The notes under the pieces were generated by a model. It saw only the letters and a program-made list of their open reading frames with translations, searched no databases and was not told the origin of the DNA. From Flavobacteriales bacterium UBA7430 (GTDB lineage: Bacteria; Bacteroidota; Bacteroidia; Flavobacteriales; UBA7430): 25,240 bases of DNA. This document shows positions 7,284 to 16,098 of this stretch, in pieces (the first letter of the stretch is position 1; each line of letters opens with the position of its first letter). Location of the stretch: positions 4,268 to 29,507 of the forward strand of contig DLQO01000006.1 in assembly GCA_002478765.1 (NCBI GenBank), read 5' to 3'. The position numbers and the translations under genes were made by a program.

Positions 7284-9074
7284 ATGATATCATTAGATAA
7301 ACTCAGAAAGCAATCAGGACTTCTCATTGGAGGTATTGGAGTTGCTATGGGCGCCTTTCTTTTAGGAGACTTAATGGGCTCTGGAACCACTTTGTTTAAC
7401 GGATCCCAAGGTGTTTTAGGAGAGATAAACAACCAGGTTATAGACTACGGCGAGTTTGAGACTGAAGCCCAAAACATTGACCGTATATTCGGAGGAAGGC
7501 AAGACAGAAACGGTTTGAGAGACAACTTGTGGGCAGATAAGGTCAACGAAGTAGTTATGGGAGAGCAATACGAAGGGCTAGGCCTTTTGATTAGCCCAGA
7601 AGAGCTTGCTCAGATTTCATTTGGATACAAGTCTGGAGAAATGTCTGCGACAGCCAAGCAATTTTTTGGTGTAACAGGCGAAGATGTGGAGCCTGCAGAA
7701 CTTGCGGCAGTCATTCAACAACTTCAAGAAAACGACCCTGCCCGATGGATGTATTTGGAGAACGTAATTCGCAAAGAGCGATTGGGCCAAAAATACAGTA
7801 CTTTGGTTCGTCAAGGATTAAATGCATCCAATTTAGACGCTGACGCTTTCTCTGACGAGCAAAACAGACAAGTAAGCGGAAGCTACCTTTTTAAAGCTTT
7901 TGACACCGATATAGAAGTGAGTGAGTCAGAAATAGCAACGTATTATAATTCTCATAAAGAGGACTATCCTCAAGACGCATCCAGAGAATTGACTTTGGCG
8001 GTTTTTGAAATTTCAGCGACACCAGCAGACAAAGCCGCAATTAAAGCGCGTCTTGTTGACCTTGTTGAGGATAAAGAGGTTTACAATAAAACCACACAAT
8101 CTAACGAAACACAAGAAGGTTTCAGAAGCACAAGCGACGCCCCGTCTTTTGTAGAGCGTTATTCTGATTCGTCTTTTGATCCTTCGTTTTACGCCAAAGG
8201 ACAGCTTTCGCCATCCATAGAAAGTGTTTTGAGAAGCGCAAAAATTGGATTTGTTTACGGTCCTTACGAAGAAGAAGGAAGTTACAAGGTTGCACGTCTT
8301 AACGCCAGAAGGAGCGACTCCATTCAGGTTGCCATCATCGAAATAGCTATAGACGCTAGCGAAGAAACTGCAAATGAAATTTACGCACAAGCAAGTGAGT
8401 TAGCTTCCGCGAGCGATAGCGAAGCGCTTGAAACTCTTGCTGATGAAAAAAATGTAGCACTTACAAATGCAATTGTTCAAGATCAAGACCGGTCTGTTTC
8501 CGGCTTAGGAGATGATGCAAGAAACATTGTTTTTTGGGCTTACAATGATGACACAAGCTTAAACGCAGTGAAGTTAGAAGACCAAAACAGTCGTATCGTT
8601 GTGGCCATGCTCACCAATATTTTAGAAGAAGGAACACAAGACATCGAAGAGGTTCGTTTTCAGATAGAAATGGCTCTGAAGCGTGAAAAAAGCGCGGAAG
8701 CCCTTGTCGACACATTCAACACGTACACAGAGAGTTCTGCGACGATTGAAGCGTTGGCCTTGGCAATGAATCTTGCCCCAAAGCAAGTTAGCGAGGTAGG
8801 CTTCAACACAAACGCAATCCCAGGAGGTTTTGAGCCAAATGTGGTGGGAGCTTTTTGTGGAACAGATGAAGGACAACTTTCAAACCCAGTAGTAGGAAAT
8901 AATGGTGTTTACGTTGTTTCTGTGAACGATTTAAAGCCATCTTCAGCCACAAAGAACTACACTTCTTTAAAACAACAGTTAGACCCACAGTTGAAATCAA
9001 GAGCTAATTTTGAGGTTTACAATGCCCTCAAAGAATTGGCTGATATTGAAGACAACAGAGCCAAGTTTTATTAG
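7284..9074 (+). CDS. ppiD: PpiD/SurA-like periplasmic folding factor lacking a recognisable parvulin domain
   Basis: A 596-residue inner-membrane-anchored protein: one N-terminal transmembrane helix (about 11-31), then a SurA_N-like helical chaperone region (GEINNQVIDYGEFE to about residue 225) and C-terminal segments of Bacteroidota PpiD (VYGPYEEEGSYKVARL near 324-339; SGLGDDARNIVFWAYNDDT near 405). PpiD assists folding of outer-membrane proteins leaving the Sec channel. Flavobacterial PpiDs as I recall them are about 700 residues and carry a parvulin (rotamase) domain with a HILI start and a GGDLG-type motif; neither is found here, and the flanking parts meet at about residue 341-348. It ends the envelope cluster and is closed by a strong terminator. 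A degenerate -7 box TATATTCG (about 7245) precedes it. Confidence 0.85.
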   Translation: MISLDKLRKQSGLLIGGIGVAMGAFLLGDLMGSGTTLFNGSQGVLGEINNQVIDYGEFETEAQNIDRIFGGRQDRNGLRDNLWADKVNEVVMGEQYEGLGLLISPEELAQISFGYKSGEMSATAKQFFGVTGEDVEPAELAAVIQQLQENDPARWMYLENVIRKERLGQKYSTLVRQGLNASNLDADAFSDEQNRQVSGSYLFKAFDTDIEVSESEIATYYNSHKEDYPQDASRELTLAVFEISATPADKAAIKARLVDLVEDKEVYNKTTQSNETQEGFRSTSDAPSFVERYSDSSFDPSFYAKGQLSPSIESVLRSAKIGFVYGPYEEEGSYKVARLNARRSDSIQVAIIEIAIDASEETANEIYAQASELASASDSEALETLADEKNVALTNAIVQDQDRSVSGLGDDARNIVFWAYNDDTSLNAVKLEDQNSRIVVAMLTNILEEGTQDIEEVRFQIEMALKREKSAEALVDTFNTYTESSATIEALALAMNLAPKQVSEVGFNTNAIPGGFEPNVVGAFCGTDEGQLSNPVVGNNGVYVVSVNDLKPSSATKNYTSLKQQLDPQLKSRANFEVYNALKELADIEDNRAKFY

Positions 9075-9095
9075 GCGTCTATGATCTAGAACATC

Positions 9096-9128
9096 AAAAA
9101 AGCCCGCTCAATCAGAGCGGGCTTTTTT
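9096..9128. terminator. Bidirectional intrinsic terminator between ppiD and the DUF6495-like gene
   Basis: AAAAAAGCCCGCTC (9096-9109) pairs perfectly with GAGCGGGCTTTTTT (9115-9128) around a five-base loop. The A and T runs let it work for the plus-strand PpiD gene and for the converging minus-strand gene ending at 9165. Confidence 0.92.
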
Positions 9129-9164
9129 GGTTGAATATAAAAACGGCATTAGAGCTTTAGACCG

Positions 9165-9647
9165 TTACTTCATCAAGGATTTAATTCCATAATAGAAAGC
9201 TTTTTCGCATGGCGTACACCCCGATTCCATCATTTTGAACTTTTCCATAGAACGCTCAGAGCTGTAATTTTTGGAAGAAGCGAAAAACGCCGCACCCAGC
9301 TCGGAGAATTTGAGGGCGCCAGAACCTAATTTTGTAAAAGTACCCTCGGCTAAAAGAGAAGGGGCGCTCACGGAGTTTACAGAAAACCCCACCACGTCCA
9401 TGGACTTTTCCCCAAAGAAAAAGACCTTCAAGTGGCGGGCATCCCGGTGTTCTACATAATCAATCTTTTCCAAGGACTTTTCCCAAACAAGATCACTGAA
9501 TATACCAAGGATCTTTTCAGCCTCTTCAGGTTGATTTTTTTTTGTTTTCACCCAATCGTCTCCCGTAATCGTATTTGCTGATAGAAACTGAATGAAATCG
9601 TCTCTTAACGGATCGAGTTCTTCAGTGGTTAAGCTTCTGTACTTCAT
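9165..9647 (-). CDS. DUF6495-like cytoplasmic protein, unknown function
   Basis: A 160-residue soluble protein beginning MKYRSLTTEELDPLRDDF and containing FSDLVWEKSLEKIDYVEH; from memory this pattern fits DUF6495, a small family of Bacteroidota with no known role. There is no signal peptide or membrane segment. The C-terminal part (SGCTPCEKAFYYGIKSLMK) has a CxxC pair. It converges with the PpiD gene on a shared terminator and diverges from the membrane-protein/hflX unit. Confidence 0.75.
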   Translation of the reverse strand: MKYRSLTTEELDPLRDDFIQFLSANTITGDDWVKTKKNQPEEAEKILGIFSDLVWEKSLEKIDYVEHRDARHLKVFFFGEKSMDVVGFSVNSVSAPSLLAEGTFTKLGSGALKFSELGAAFFASSKNYSSERSMEKFKMMESGCTPCEKAFYYGIKSLMK

Positions 9648-9670
9648 GTTTTGTGAATCAATATCGGGAG

Positions 9671-9678
9671 CAAAGGTA
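9671..9678 (-). promoter_or_regulatory. Probable -7 box for the DUF6495-like gene
   Basis: Read on the minus strand, 9678-9671 is TACCTTTG, a full match to TAnnTTTG, 23 bases upstream of the ATG at 9647. No TTG box is visible at the right distance. Confidence 0.45.
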
Positions 9679-9834
9679 CTTTTTCTGAGCGTATATTTTG
9701 AGCAGTAAGAACGAGATGTTTTCTGTCGCGAGCGACAAATTTGAAAGCAGAGCTTTACTTTTTGCTAAGATTTTTATGGAGGTGCTTATGTTGCTTGTTA
9801 AATTAGTAAATTAGCAGAAATAAAAACCACGACC

Positions 9835-10269
9835 ATGTACACAGGATTAAAGCACTTACATAGTTTTATGCCGTACGTATTACTTACGGTACTTATTCTG
9901 GCCCTATTGAAATCATTCATTGCCTATCAAAAAGGGCAAGAGCACACAGAGGCGCACCGAAAAAACGGATTAATTGTTTTAATCTTAGCGCACCTGCAGT
10001 TGACAATTGGCCTTGTTTTGTACTTCATCAGTCCCATCACGACTTCGGCATTTACAGACATGGGCTCTGCCATGAAAGATTCAACCCTAAGGTTGTATGC
10101 CATAGAGCACCCGGTCGTGATGATTCTTGCCATCATTTTGATTACAAGAGCTTATTCTAAGTCCAAAAAGAATATTGATGATCGGACAAAACACAAAATA
10201 AAATGGGTTTCGTATTTAGCATCCCTTGTATTAATCCTCAGTAAAATACCATGGTCTGTTTGGCCATAA
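9835..10269 (+). CDS. Four-helix integral membrane protein, possible b-type haem binder
   Basis: A 144-residue protein with four hydrophobic segments at about residues 11-31, 44-66, 88-106 and 122-141. Histidines lie in or near the helices: H7/H9, H53 (LAHLQLTIG), H92 (IEHPVV) and H120. This arrangement recalls small cytochrome b561/CopD-type four-helix proteins, but that is inference. Homologues in Bacteroidota are often left as hypothetical. It ends 9 bases before hflX, so the two are probably one transcript. No clear promoter was found in the 187-base gap upstream. Confidence 0.75.
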   Translation: MYTGLKHLHSFMPYVLLTVLILALLKSFIAYQKGQEHTEAHRKNGLIVLILAHLQLTIGLVLYFISPITTSAFTDMGSAMKDSTLRLYAIEHPVVMILAIILITRAYSKSKKNIDDRTKHKIKWVSYLASLVLILSKIPWSVWP

Positions 10270-10278
10270 GAACCATCT

Positions 10279-11475
10279 ATGTCTAAAAAAGGGTCCATTA
10301 AACCAACAGGAGAAACAGCCGTTTTGGTTGGGGTGATTACCCAGATACAAGACGAAAAAAAATCAAAGGAATATCTTGATGAGCTGGCCTTTTTGGTCCA
10401 GACTGCTGGTGCTACACCTGTACTTAGATTTACGCAAAAGTTGGCAAAGCCAAACCCAAAAACCTTTATTGGCTCAGGTAAAATCAACGAAATACTTGAT
10501 TACGTCAAGGAAAACGATGTTGACATTGTCATCTTCGACGACGAGCTTTCCCCTTCTCAGCTTCGCAATATAGAAACCATTTTTGGCGAGCGAAAAATCC
10601 TCGATCGAACAAACCTGATTCTTGATATTTTTGCTGGTAGAGCCCAAACAGCTCATGCATGCACCCAAGTAGAGTTAGCTCAATACGAGTACCTTTTGCC
10701 TCGATTAACCCGAATGTGGACGCACTTACAGAAGCAAAAAGGGGGGATTGGAATGAAAGGTCCTGGGGAAACAGAGATTGAAACAGATCGTCGGATCATC
10801 CGCGAAAGAATCTCTCTTCTCAAGAAAAAATTGAAGACCATTGACAGGCAAATGGCTACGCAGCGGAAAAATAGAGGGCAAATGATACGCGTCTCTCTTG
10901 TCGGATATACAAACGTTGGAAAGTCAACGATCATGAATGCTTTGAGTAAGTCCGAAGTTTTTGCGGAAAACAAACTCTTTGCGACCCTAGATACGACCGT
11001 ACGTAAAGTGGTCATAGAAAATCTACCCTTTTTGCTCTCTGATACGGTAGGGTTCATCCGAAAGCTTCCGACCCAATTGGTTGAATCGTTTAAATCTACT
11101 TTAGATGAAGTTCGAGAGTCTGATTTTCTCATCCACGTAGTGGACATCTCCCACGAACACTTTGAGGAGCAAGTAGATTCCGTGAATAAAATACTCGATG
11201 AGATACAAGCGTTTGATAAACCGACCTTAATGGTTTTTAATAAAATAGATTGCTTTTCTTACACCCCAAAAGAAGAAGACGACCTCACGCCAAAAACTCG
11301 CGACAACCATTCATTGGCAGATTGGGAGCGAACGTGGATGTCCAAAATGAATAAGAATTGTATTTTTATTTCCGCGCAGGAAAAAGAGAATTGGGAAGGC
11401 TTCAAAACAACCGTCTATGATCTTGTCAGAGAGATTCACGCCCGACGCTATCCCTACAATAAGTTTCTGTACTAG
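10279..11475 (+). CDS. hflX: GTPase HflX
   Basis: HflX is a ribosome-associated GTPase that splits stalled or stress-damaged 70S ribosomes. The 398-residue protein has the N-terminal HflX domain (about 13-110, with FIGSGKINEI and the ILDRTNLILDIF segment), the GMKGPGETEIETDRR linker (158-172), and a G domain with G1 GYTNVGKST (209-217), G3 DTVG (255-258) and G4 NKID (321-324). A short C-terminal region follows. Length is ordinary. It is preceded by the four-helix membrane protein and followed by 140 bases without a clear terminator. Confidence 0.96.
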   Translation: MSKKGSIKPTGETAVLVGVITQIQDEKKSKEYLDELAFLVQTAGATPVLRFTQKLAKPNPKTFIGSGKINEILDYVKENDVDIVIFDDELSPSQLRNIETIFGERKILDRTNLILDIFAGRAQTAHACTQVELAQYEYLLPRLTRMWTHLQKQKGGIGMKGPGETEIETDRRIIRERISLLKKKLKTIDRQMATQRKNRGQMIRVSLVGYTNVGKSTIMNALSKSEVFAENKLFATLDTTVRKVVIENLPFLLSDTVGFIRKLPTQLVESFKSTLDEVRESDFLIHVVDISHEHFEEQVDSVNKILDEIQAFDKPTLMVFNKIDCFSYTPKEEDDLTPKTRDNHSLADWERTWMSKMNKNCIFISAQEKENWEGFKTTVYDLVREIHARRYPYNKFLY

Positions 11476-11615
11476 AAGGAACAGGGCATCAAAGGACTCA
11501 GCTTTAGTAGCGCTGAAAAGGCATGATACTTGCTCTTAAGAATGATTTTCGCGATGGCTTTAACACAGTTACGTCATTTTTTTAATTCGTACGGTAAGAT
11601 TTTATATACATCCAG

Positions 11616-13865
11616 ATGATAAAAAGCGCACTAACACAATTATTTTTTATTCTTGTATGCAGTCCTATTTTTGCTCAGCAAACAAAAGCTGGGTTTGATA
11701 TTGAAGGCCGTGTCTATGAGCAAAATGCCCAAGGTGTTTTAATGGCATTGCCGGGCGCTCACATCTTTTGTGTTGAGGAACAACGAGGCACCATTTCTGA
11801 CACGATTGGAGCCTTTTTCTTGCGGACAAGCTCCAACAAGCCGATTTCATTAATTGCAAGCTTTGTAGGTTATGAAAGTGATACGATCGAGGTAAAAAGT
11901 GCTGATGACGTAAAGATGGTTTTGCAAGTAAAAACACTTTTGGAGGTACAGTTGCTCGATCGGCGAAAATCCAATGCAAAATCTTTATTGCAAGTTAATA
12001 ATGTAGAGTGGATTTCTACGGAGGAGCTGCATAAAGGGGCCTGCTGCAACTTGTCAGAAAGCTTTGAAACAAACCCATCAGTAGATGTAAGTTTTACAGA
12101 CGCATTAACAGGTGCTAAGCAAATTCAGATGCTAGGCTTGGACGGTGTTTATGCACAGGTTTTATTTGAAAACAAACCCTTTTTGAGAGGCTTATCCGCG
12201 TCTTATGGATTAAGTTTTCTTCCAGGAACATGGATTGAATCCATTCAAGTGTCTAAGGGAACCGGATCTGTTGTTAATGGCTTTGAGTCATTGAGCGGAC
12301 AAGTTAACTTTGAGCTCTACAAGCCCCAAAAATCTCCTAAGCTTTTGTGGAACAGCTATTTGAATAATATGGGCTTGTTGGAAAACAACTTTGTTGTCTC
12401 ACCTTTTTTAGAAGGAAATTGGCAAACGGTTTTGTTGGGTCATTATTCTTATTTGGGGGAGCTGGTCGATAACAATCAGGATAGATTTGTTGAGGACCCC
12501 AAAACAAACCAATTGAACTTGTTGAATCGTTGGAGCTATGTGGGGCTTAAGAATCGTCACATTACTTTTGGTTTGCGCTATTTGAGTGAAGAAAAGCTGG
12601 GCGGGCAGCTCGGAACAGTCACTGTAAATCCAGATCGACCAGACGTTAATCCTTATGAGATAAAACTTCAAACAGAACAAGTGGAATTTCATTCAAAAAC
12701 AGCTTTTATTTTTGACAAACCAGAAACAAGCCTTGGTATTATAGGGACACTCAGACGCCACCATCAAAACACCAATTTCGGATACTCTCATTACAACGGT
12801 GAGCAACAAAGCGCGTATTTGAATCTTATTTATCAGTCTAATTTAGGAGACGACTCTAAAGTTTATAAAGTCGGGGCCTCCTATTATGGCGACCATTTTA
12901 AAGAGCAACTGCAGCTAAATCAGCCAATCGAGAGCGTTTTTGTAAGAAAAGATCGAACGGCAGGAGTGTTTGGGGAGTTTCAGTACAAGCTTGGCGCTCT
13001 ATTTTGTGGGACGCTAGGAGCGCGCGTAGACCATTCCAAGGAGTTTGGTGTTTGGTACAGTCCACGCTTACACCTTCGGTACAACCCCATTGAAAACGGG
13101 GTGCTTCGAGCCTCCGTAGGAAAGGCTTATCGCCAGGCAAATGTGTTTGCGGAAAACAGTTCTTATTTCTACAGCTCAAGAAGATTAGAAATGCCAGACG
13201 CAGGGTTGGCTGCAGAGGAAGCTTGGAATTACGGAGTTAACCTTACCTACAACACTTATTTCTACGGAAAAGAAACCACGCTAAACATCGATTTTTATCA
13301 AACAGACTTTAACGAACAGGTGGTCGTAGACCTGGAAGAAAGTAGTCGCATAAAAATGTATAATTTGAAGGGACGCTCTTCGTCCAAGAGCCTTCAGTTA
13401 GACGCTAGTATTGAACCATATGCAGGCTGGGAATTGAAATATGCCCACAAGTGGAATGAGACAAAAACAACTTTCGCCTCGGGGGTGGGGTATAAGGCTG
13501 TGCCTTTTACACCCAAATACAGATCTATGGCCCAAGTTTCCTACGCCGCTTGGCAAAATAAATGGAGCGTTAATGTGACGGTACAAAATATAGGGCCAAG
13601 TAGGGTTCCGGCCGATAACACCGAGAATCATGAAAAGGCATCGTATTGGTCTCCAAAATTTCAATTGATCTCAGCGCAATATACCAAGCGGTTTAAAAAG
13701 GTGGATTGGTATTTGGGCGTTGAAAACCTTTTAAACTACCTTCAGAAGAACTCTATTAGAAATTTTCAAGAGCCTTACAGCGAAGGTTTTGATGCGGCAA
13801 TGATTTGGGGTCCAACCCAAAGCAGGAAGCTGTACACAGGAATTCGACTGTTAATTAACGATTAA
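11616..13865 (+). CDS. TonB-dependent outer-membrane receptor, probably metal-related
   Basis: A 749-residue receptor with a signal peptide (1-20, ending SPIFAQ), a carboxypeptidase-regulatory-like domain (about 25-105), a plug domain (about 115-235; GACCNLSESFETNPSVDV, VSKGTGSVVNGFESLSGQ) and a 22-strand-type barrel that ends in SRKLYTGIRLLIND. Such receptors take up large or scarce ligands using TonB energy. The CC pair in the plug (GACCNLSESF) is typical of a subgroup that lies beside HMA-domain proteins in Bacteroidota. Here an HMA protein follows 12 bases later. I infer a metal ion or metal complex as the ligand; which metal cannot be told. Confidence 0.9.
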   Translation: MIKSALTQLFFILVCSPIFAQQTKAGFDIEGRVYEQNAQGVLMALPGAHIFCVEEQRGTISDTIGAFFLRTSSNKPISLIASFVGYESDTIEVKSADDVKMVLQVKTLLEVQLLDRRKSNAKSLLQVNNVEWISTEELHKGACCNLSESFETNPSVDVSFTDALTGAKQIQMLGLDGVYAQVLFENKPFLRGLSASYGLSFLPGTWIESIQVSKGTGSVVNGFESLSGQVNFELYKPQKSPKLLWNSYLNNMGLLENNFVVSPFLEGNWQTVLLGHYSYLGELVDNNQDRFVEDPKTNQLNLLNRWSYVGLKNRHITFGLRYLSEEKLGGQLGTVTVNPDRPDVNPYEIKLQTEQVEFHSKTAFIFDKPETSLGIIGTLRRHHQNTNFGYSHYNGEQQSAYLNLIYQSNLGDDSKVYKVGASYYGDHFKEQLQLNQPIESVFVRKDRTAGVFGEFQYKLGALFCGTLGARVDHSKEFGVWYSPRLHLRYNPIENGVLRASVGKAYRQANVFAENSSYFYSSRRLEMPDAGLAAEEAWNYGVNLTYNTYFYGKETTLNIDFYQTDFNEQVVVDLEESSRIKMYNLKGRSSSKSLQLDASIEPYAGWELKYAHKWNETKTTFASGVGYKAVPFTPKYRSMAQVSYAAWQNKWSVNVTVQNIGPSRVPADNTENHEKASYWSPKFQLISAQYTKRFKKVDWYLGVENLLNYLQKNSIRNFQEPYSEGFDAAMIWGPTQSRKLYTGIRLLIND

Positions 13866-13877
13866 AAAAGAGGAATT

Positions 13878-14216
13878 ATGAAAAAGATGCTTTTACTGCT
13901 CATGCTAACGTCTGCCTTTTCATTTGCTCAAAACAAGACTAAAAAAGTCGCAACCGCCGCCATCCAAACGAGCGCTGTGTGCGAAATGTGCGAAAACCTT
14001 ATTGTTCATAAGACCCTCGCTTTTGAAAAGGGTGTAAAGCATGCCGAGATGGATGTAAAATCAGGAGTGCTTAGCATTCGATACAGGCAGGATAAAACAT
14101 CCTTAAAACACCTTAGGCGCGTTATAAGCAATCTTGGGTATTCAGCGGACTCTGTTGAAGCAGACTCTTTGGCTTACGAAAAGCTACACTTTTGCTGTAA
14201 AGCTCCTCAAAATTGA
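13878..14216 (+). CDS. Exported heavy-metal-associated (HMA) domain protein
   Basis: A 112-residue protein with a signal peptide (about 1-17, FSFAQ) and a ferredoxin-like HMA fold whose metal loop is CEMC (about residues 35-38). A second, C-terminal CC pair lies in HFCCKAPQN. HMA proteins bind soft metals such as copper, and this one should act in the periplasm. It follows the TonB receptor by 12 bases, and an AGAGGA sequence 5-6 bases before the ATG looks like a real Shine-Dalgarno, rare in this window. Together they suggest a two-gene metal capture or transfer unit. Confidence 0.85.
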   Translation: MKKMLLLLMLTSAFSFAQNKTKKVATAAIQTSAVCEMCENLIVHKTLAFEKGVKHAEMDVKSGVLSIRYRQDKTSLKHLRRVISNLGYSADSVEADSLAYEKLHFCCKAPQN

Positions 14217-14241
14217 CTTGTGAACGGGAGCTCCGTAAACC

Positions 14242-15606
14242 TCAGTTAAATAGGGATTGGTAAATTTCTTCAATCTTGCCAAAAGCCCGGACTTTAATGC
14301 CGAATTTCCCCGCCTCGACCTTGTTGTAACGAGAGATGAAAATCTCTTCGAAACCTAGTTTTTCAGCCTCTAGAATCCGGTGATCAATTCTTGTGGCAGG
14401 TCTAATTTCACCCGACAAACCGATTTCTCCAGCAAAACAAATTTTGTCAGATATAGCAAGGTCTTCGTTCGAGGATAAGATGGCTGCCACAACACACAAA
14501 TCAATAGACGGGTCGTCTACCTTAATGCCTCCGGTAATGTTTAAGAACACATCTTTAGCGCCTAACCGAAACCCACATCTTTTTTCAAGAACCGCTAAGA
14601 GCATGCTTAATCTTCGCAAGTCAAAACCTGTAGCGCTACGTTGTGGTGTACCGTACACCGCCGAGCTTACCAGAGCTTGTACTTCGATAAGCATTGGCCG
14701 CATCCCCTCCACGGTGGCTGCAACTGCAGTTCCACTTAGAGCTTCTTCTTTTTGAGAAATCAGCACCTCTGAAGGATTGTGGACCTCACGAAGTCCGGAG
14801 TTAATCATTTCGTAGATGCCCAATTCAGCCGTTGAGCCGAATCGGTTTTTTTGAGCTCTGAGAATTCTGTATATGTGGTTGCGATCTCCTTCGAATTGAA
14901 GGACGACATCAACCATGTGCTCTAAGATTTTTGGTCCAGCGATATGACCATCCTTGGTAATGTGCCCAATCAGTATTACAGGCGTTGACGTCTCCTTGGC
15001 AAAGCGCAACAATTCAGCAGCCGTTTCCCGGATCTGTGAAATGGATCCGGGAGATGAGTCGATCGCTTGACTATGTAGGGTTTGGATGGAGTCTATAACG
15101 ACCAGGTCAGGATTTAAATGATGGATGTGCGTGAAGATGTTTTGTGTGGCCGTTTCCGTGAGGATGTAGCAGTCAGAAGCCTCTTCACCGAGTCTTTCAG
15201 CCCGCATTTTAATTTGCTTGTCGCTCTCTTCTCCCGAAACGTAAAGTGTTTTGCAACTTTTTAAGCTTAAGGCCAGTTGCAGCATTAATGTAGACTTACC
15301 AATTCCGGGCTCTCCTCCCAAAAGAACAACCGCACCGGGAACAATTCCACCACCCAGCACACGGTCAAGCTCGACATTATGTGTTTGTATCCTACGCTCT
15401 TTTTCAAGAGATATTTCAGCCACCTTAAGAGCCTTAACCTTTTGCTTCGACTCTTTTTTTTTCCAAACTTTCACGGGTTCTTTTTGAACCACCTCTTCAA
15501 CAATGGTGTTCCATTCTTTACAAGCACTGCATTGGCCCTGCCATTTGGGGTGTTGAGCGCCACAATTTTGGCAGAAATAAGCTGTTTTTATTTTTGTCTT
15601 TGCCAT
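14242..15606 (-). CDS. radA: DNA repair protein RadA
   Basis: RadA helps branch migration in homologous recombination and the processing of recombination intermediates. The 454-residue protein has a C4 zinc finger (CQNC 12-15, CSAC 26-29), a RecA-like ATPase with Walker A GEPGIGKST (98-106) and Walker B LVVIDS (168-173), the RadA signature KNRFG (253-257), and a C-terminal Lon-protease-like domain. Length is as expected. Its ATG directly follows the rfaE2 stop codon (TAAATG), so it is the last gene of the panC operon. No terminator is evident in the 25-base gap to the converging HMA gene. Confidence 0.97.
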   Translation of the reverse strand: MAKTKIKTAYFCQNCGAQHPKWQGQCSACKEWNTIVEEVVQKEPVKVWKKKESKQKVKALKVAEISLEKERRIQTHNVELDRVLGGGIVPGAVVLLGGEPGIGKSTLMLQLALSLKSCKTLYVSGEESDKQIKMRAERLGEEASDCYILTETATQNIFTHIHHLNPDLVVIDSIQTLHSQAIDSSPGSISQIRETAAELLRFAKETSTPVILIGHITKDGHIAGPKILEHMVDVVLQFEGDRNHIYRILRAQKNRFGSTAELGIYEMINSGLREVHNPSEVLISQKEEALSGTAVAATVEGMRPMLIEVQALVSSAVYGTPQRSATGFDLRRLSMLLAVLEKRCGFRLGAKDVFLNITGGIKVDDPSIDLCVVAAILSSNEDLAISDKICFAGEIGLSGEIRPATRIDHRILEAEKLGFEEIFISRYNKVEAGKFGIKVRAFGKIEEIYQSLFN

Positions 15607-16098
15607 TTATCCTTGATTAATCTTATCAATGAGTCTCGTGCTAGAGTAACCTTCAACAAAAGGGATGGTACATACTTTGCCGCCATTTTTTTGAACCAGT
15701 TCGTGCCCTACAATAGCTTCAATTGCATAATCACCGCCCTTAACAAGTATGTCGGGATTTACTAAGGAAATGAGGTCGATGGGCGTTTGTTCATTAAAAA
15801 GAACAACCGCGTCTACAAAACCCATTGCAGCAAGTATGTGAGCCCTACTGAGTTCGTCTTTAACCGGCCGGCTGGACCCTTTTAAGTTTTGTACAGAACG
15901 ATCCGTGTTTAGGCCAATCACAAGACGATTTCCTAAATCTCTGGCTTTTGCCAAGTAGTCAATATGACCCAGGTGAAGCAAGTCAAAACAACCATTGGTA
16001 AACACAATCGTTTCATGACCATTACGCCACTTTTCCGTTTGTGCTTTTAATTCTGAAAAGGATAAAATTTTAGACTGAAGGAGCTTCACTTGCTTCAT
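15607..16098 (-). CDS. rfaE2: D-glycero-beta-D-manno-heptose 1-phosphate adenylyltransferase
   Basis: This cytidylyltransferase-fold enzyme makes the ADP-heptose used for lipopolysaccharide inner core. The 163-residue protein corresponds to the C-terminal half of E. coli HldE (RfaE domain II): nucleotide-binding VFTNGCFDLLHLGH with the HxGH motif at 42-45, LNTDRSVQNLKG, and EGYSSTRLIDKI at the end. I chose ATG 16098; a TTG 45 bases upstream would extend it further into the preceding gene and is unlikely. It overlaps the flippase-like gene by 29 bases and touches radA. A separate kinase (RfaE1) is not in the window. Confidence 0.93.
   Translation of the reverse strand: MKQVKLLQSKILSFSELKAQTEKWRNGHETIVFTNGCFDLLHLGHIDYLAKARDLGNRLVIGLNTDRSVQNLKGSSRPVKDELSRAHILAAMGFVDAVVLFNEQTPIDLISLVNPDILVKGGDYAIEAIVGHELVQKNGGKVCTIPFVEGYSSTRLIDKINQG

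Noticed and set aside
9725..9738. Short inverted repeat TGTCGCGAGCGACA in the gap before the four-helix protein
   Set aside because: Only 6 bp per arm with a two-base loop and no partner copies nearby; not enough to call an operator.
10680..11147. 155-residue minus-strand ORF inside hflX
   Set aside because: It lies antisense to the GTPase domain with all G motifs intact on the plus strand; its own sequence is low-information and unlike any family.
14217..14241. ACGGGAGCTCCGT inverted repeat between the converging HMA and radA genes, considered as a terminator
   Set aside because: The stem is only 4 bp with no T run on either side.
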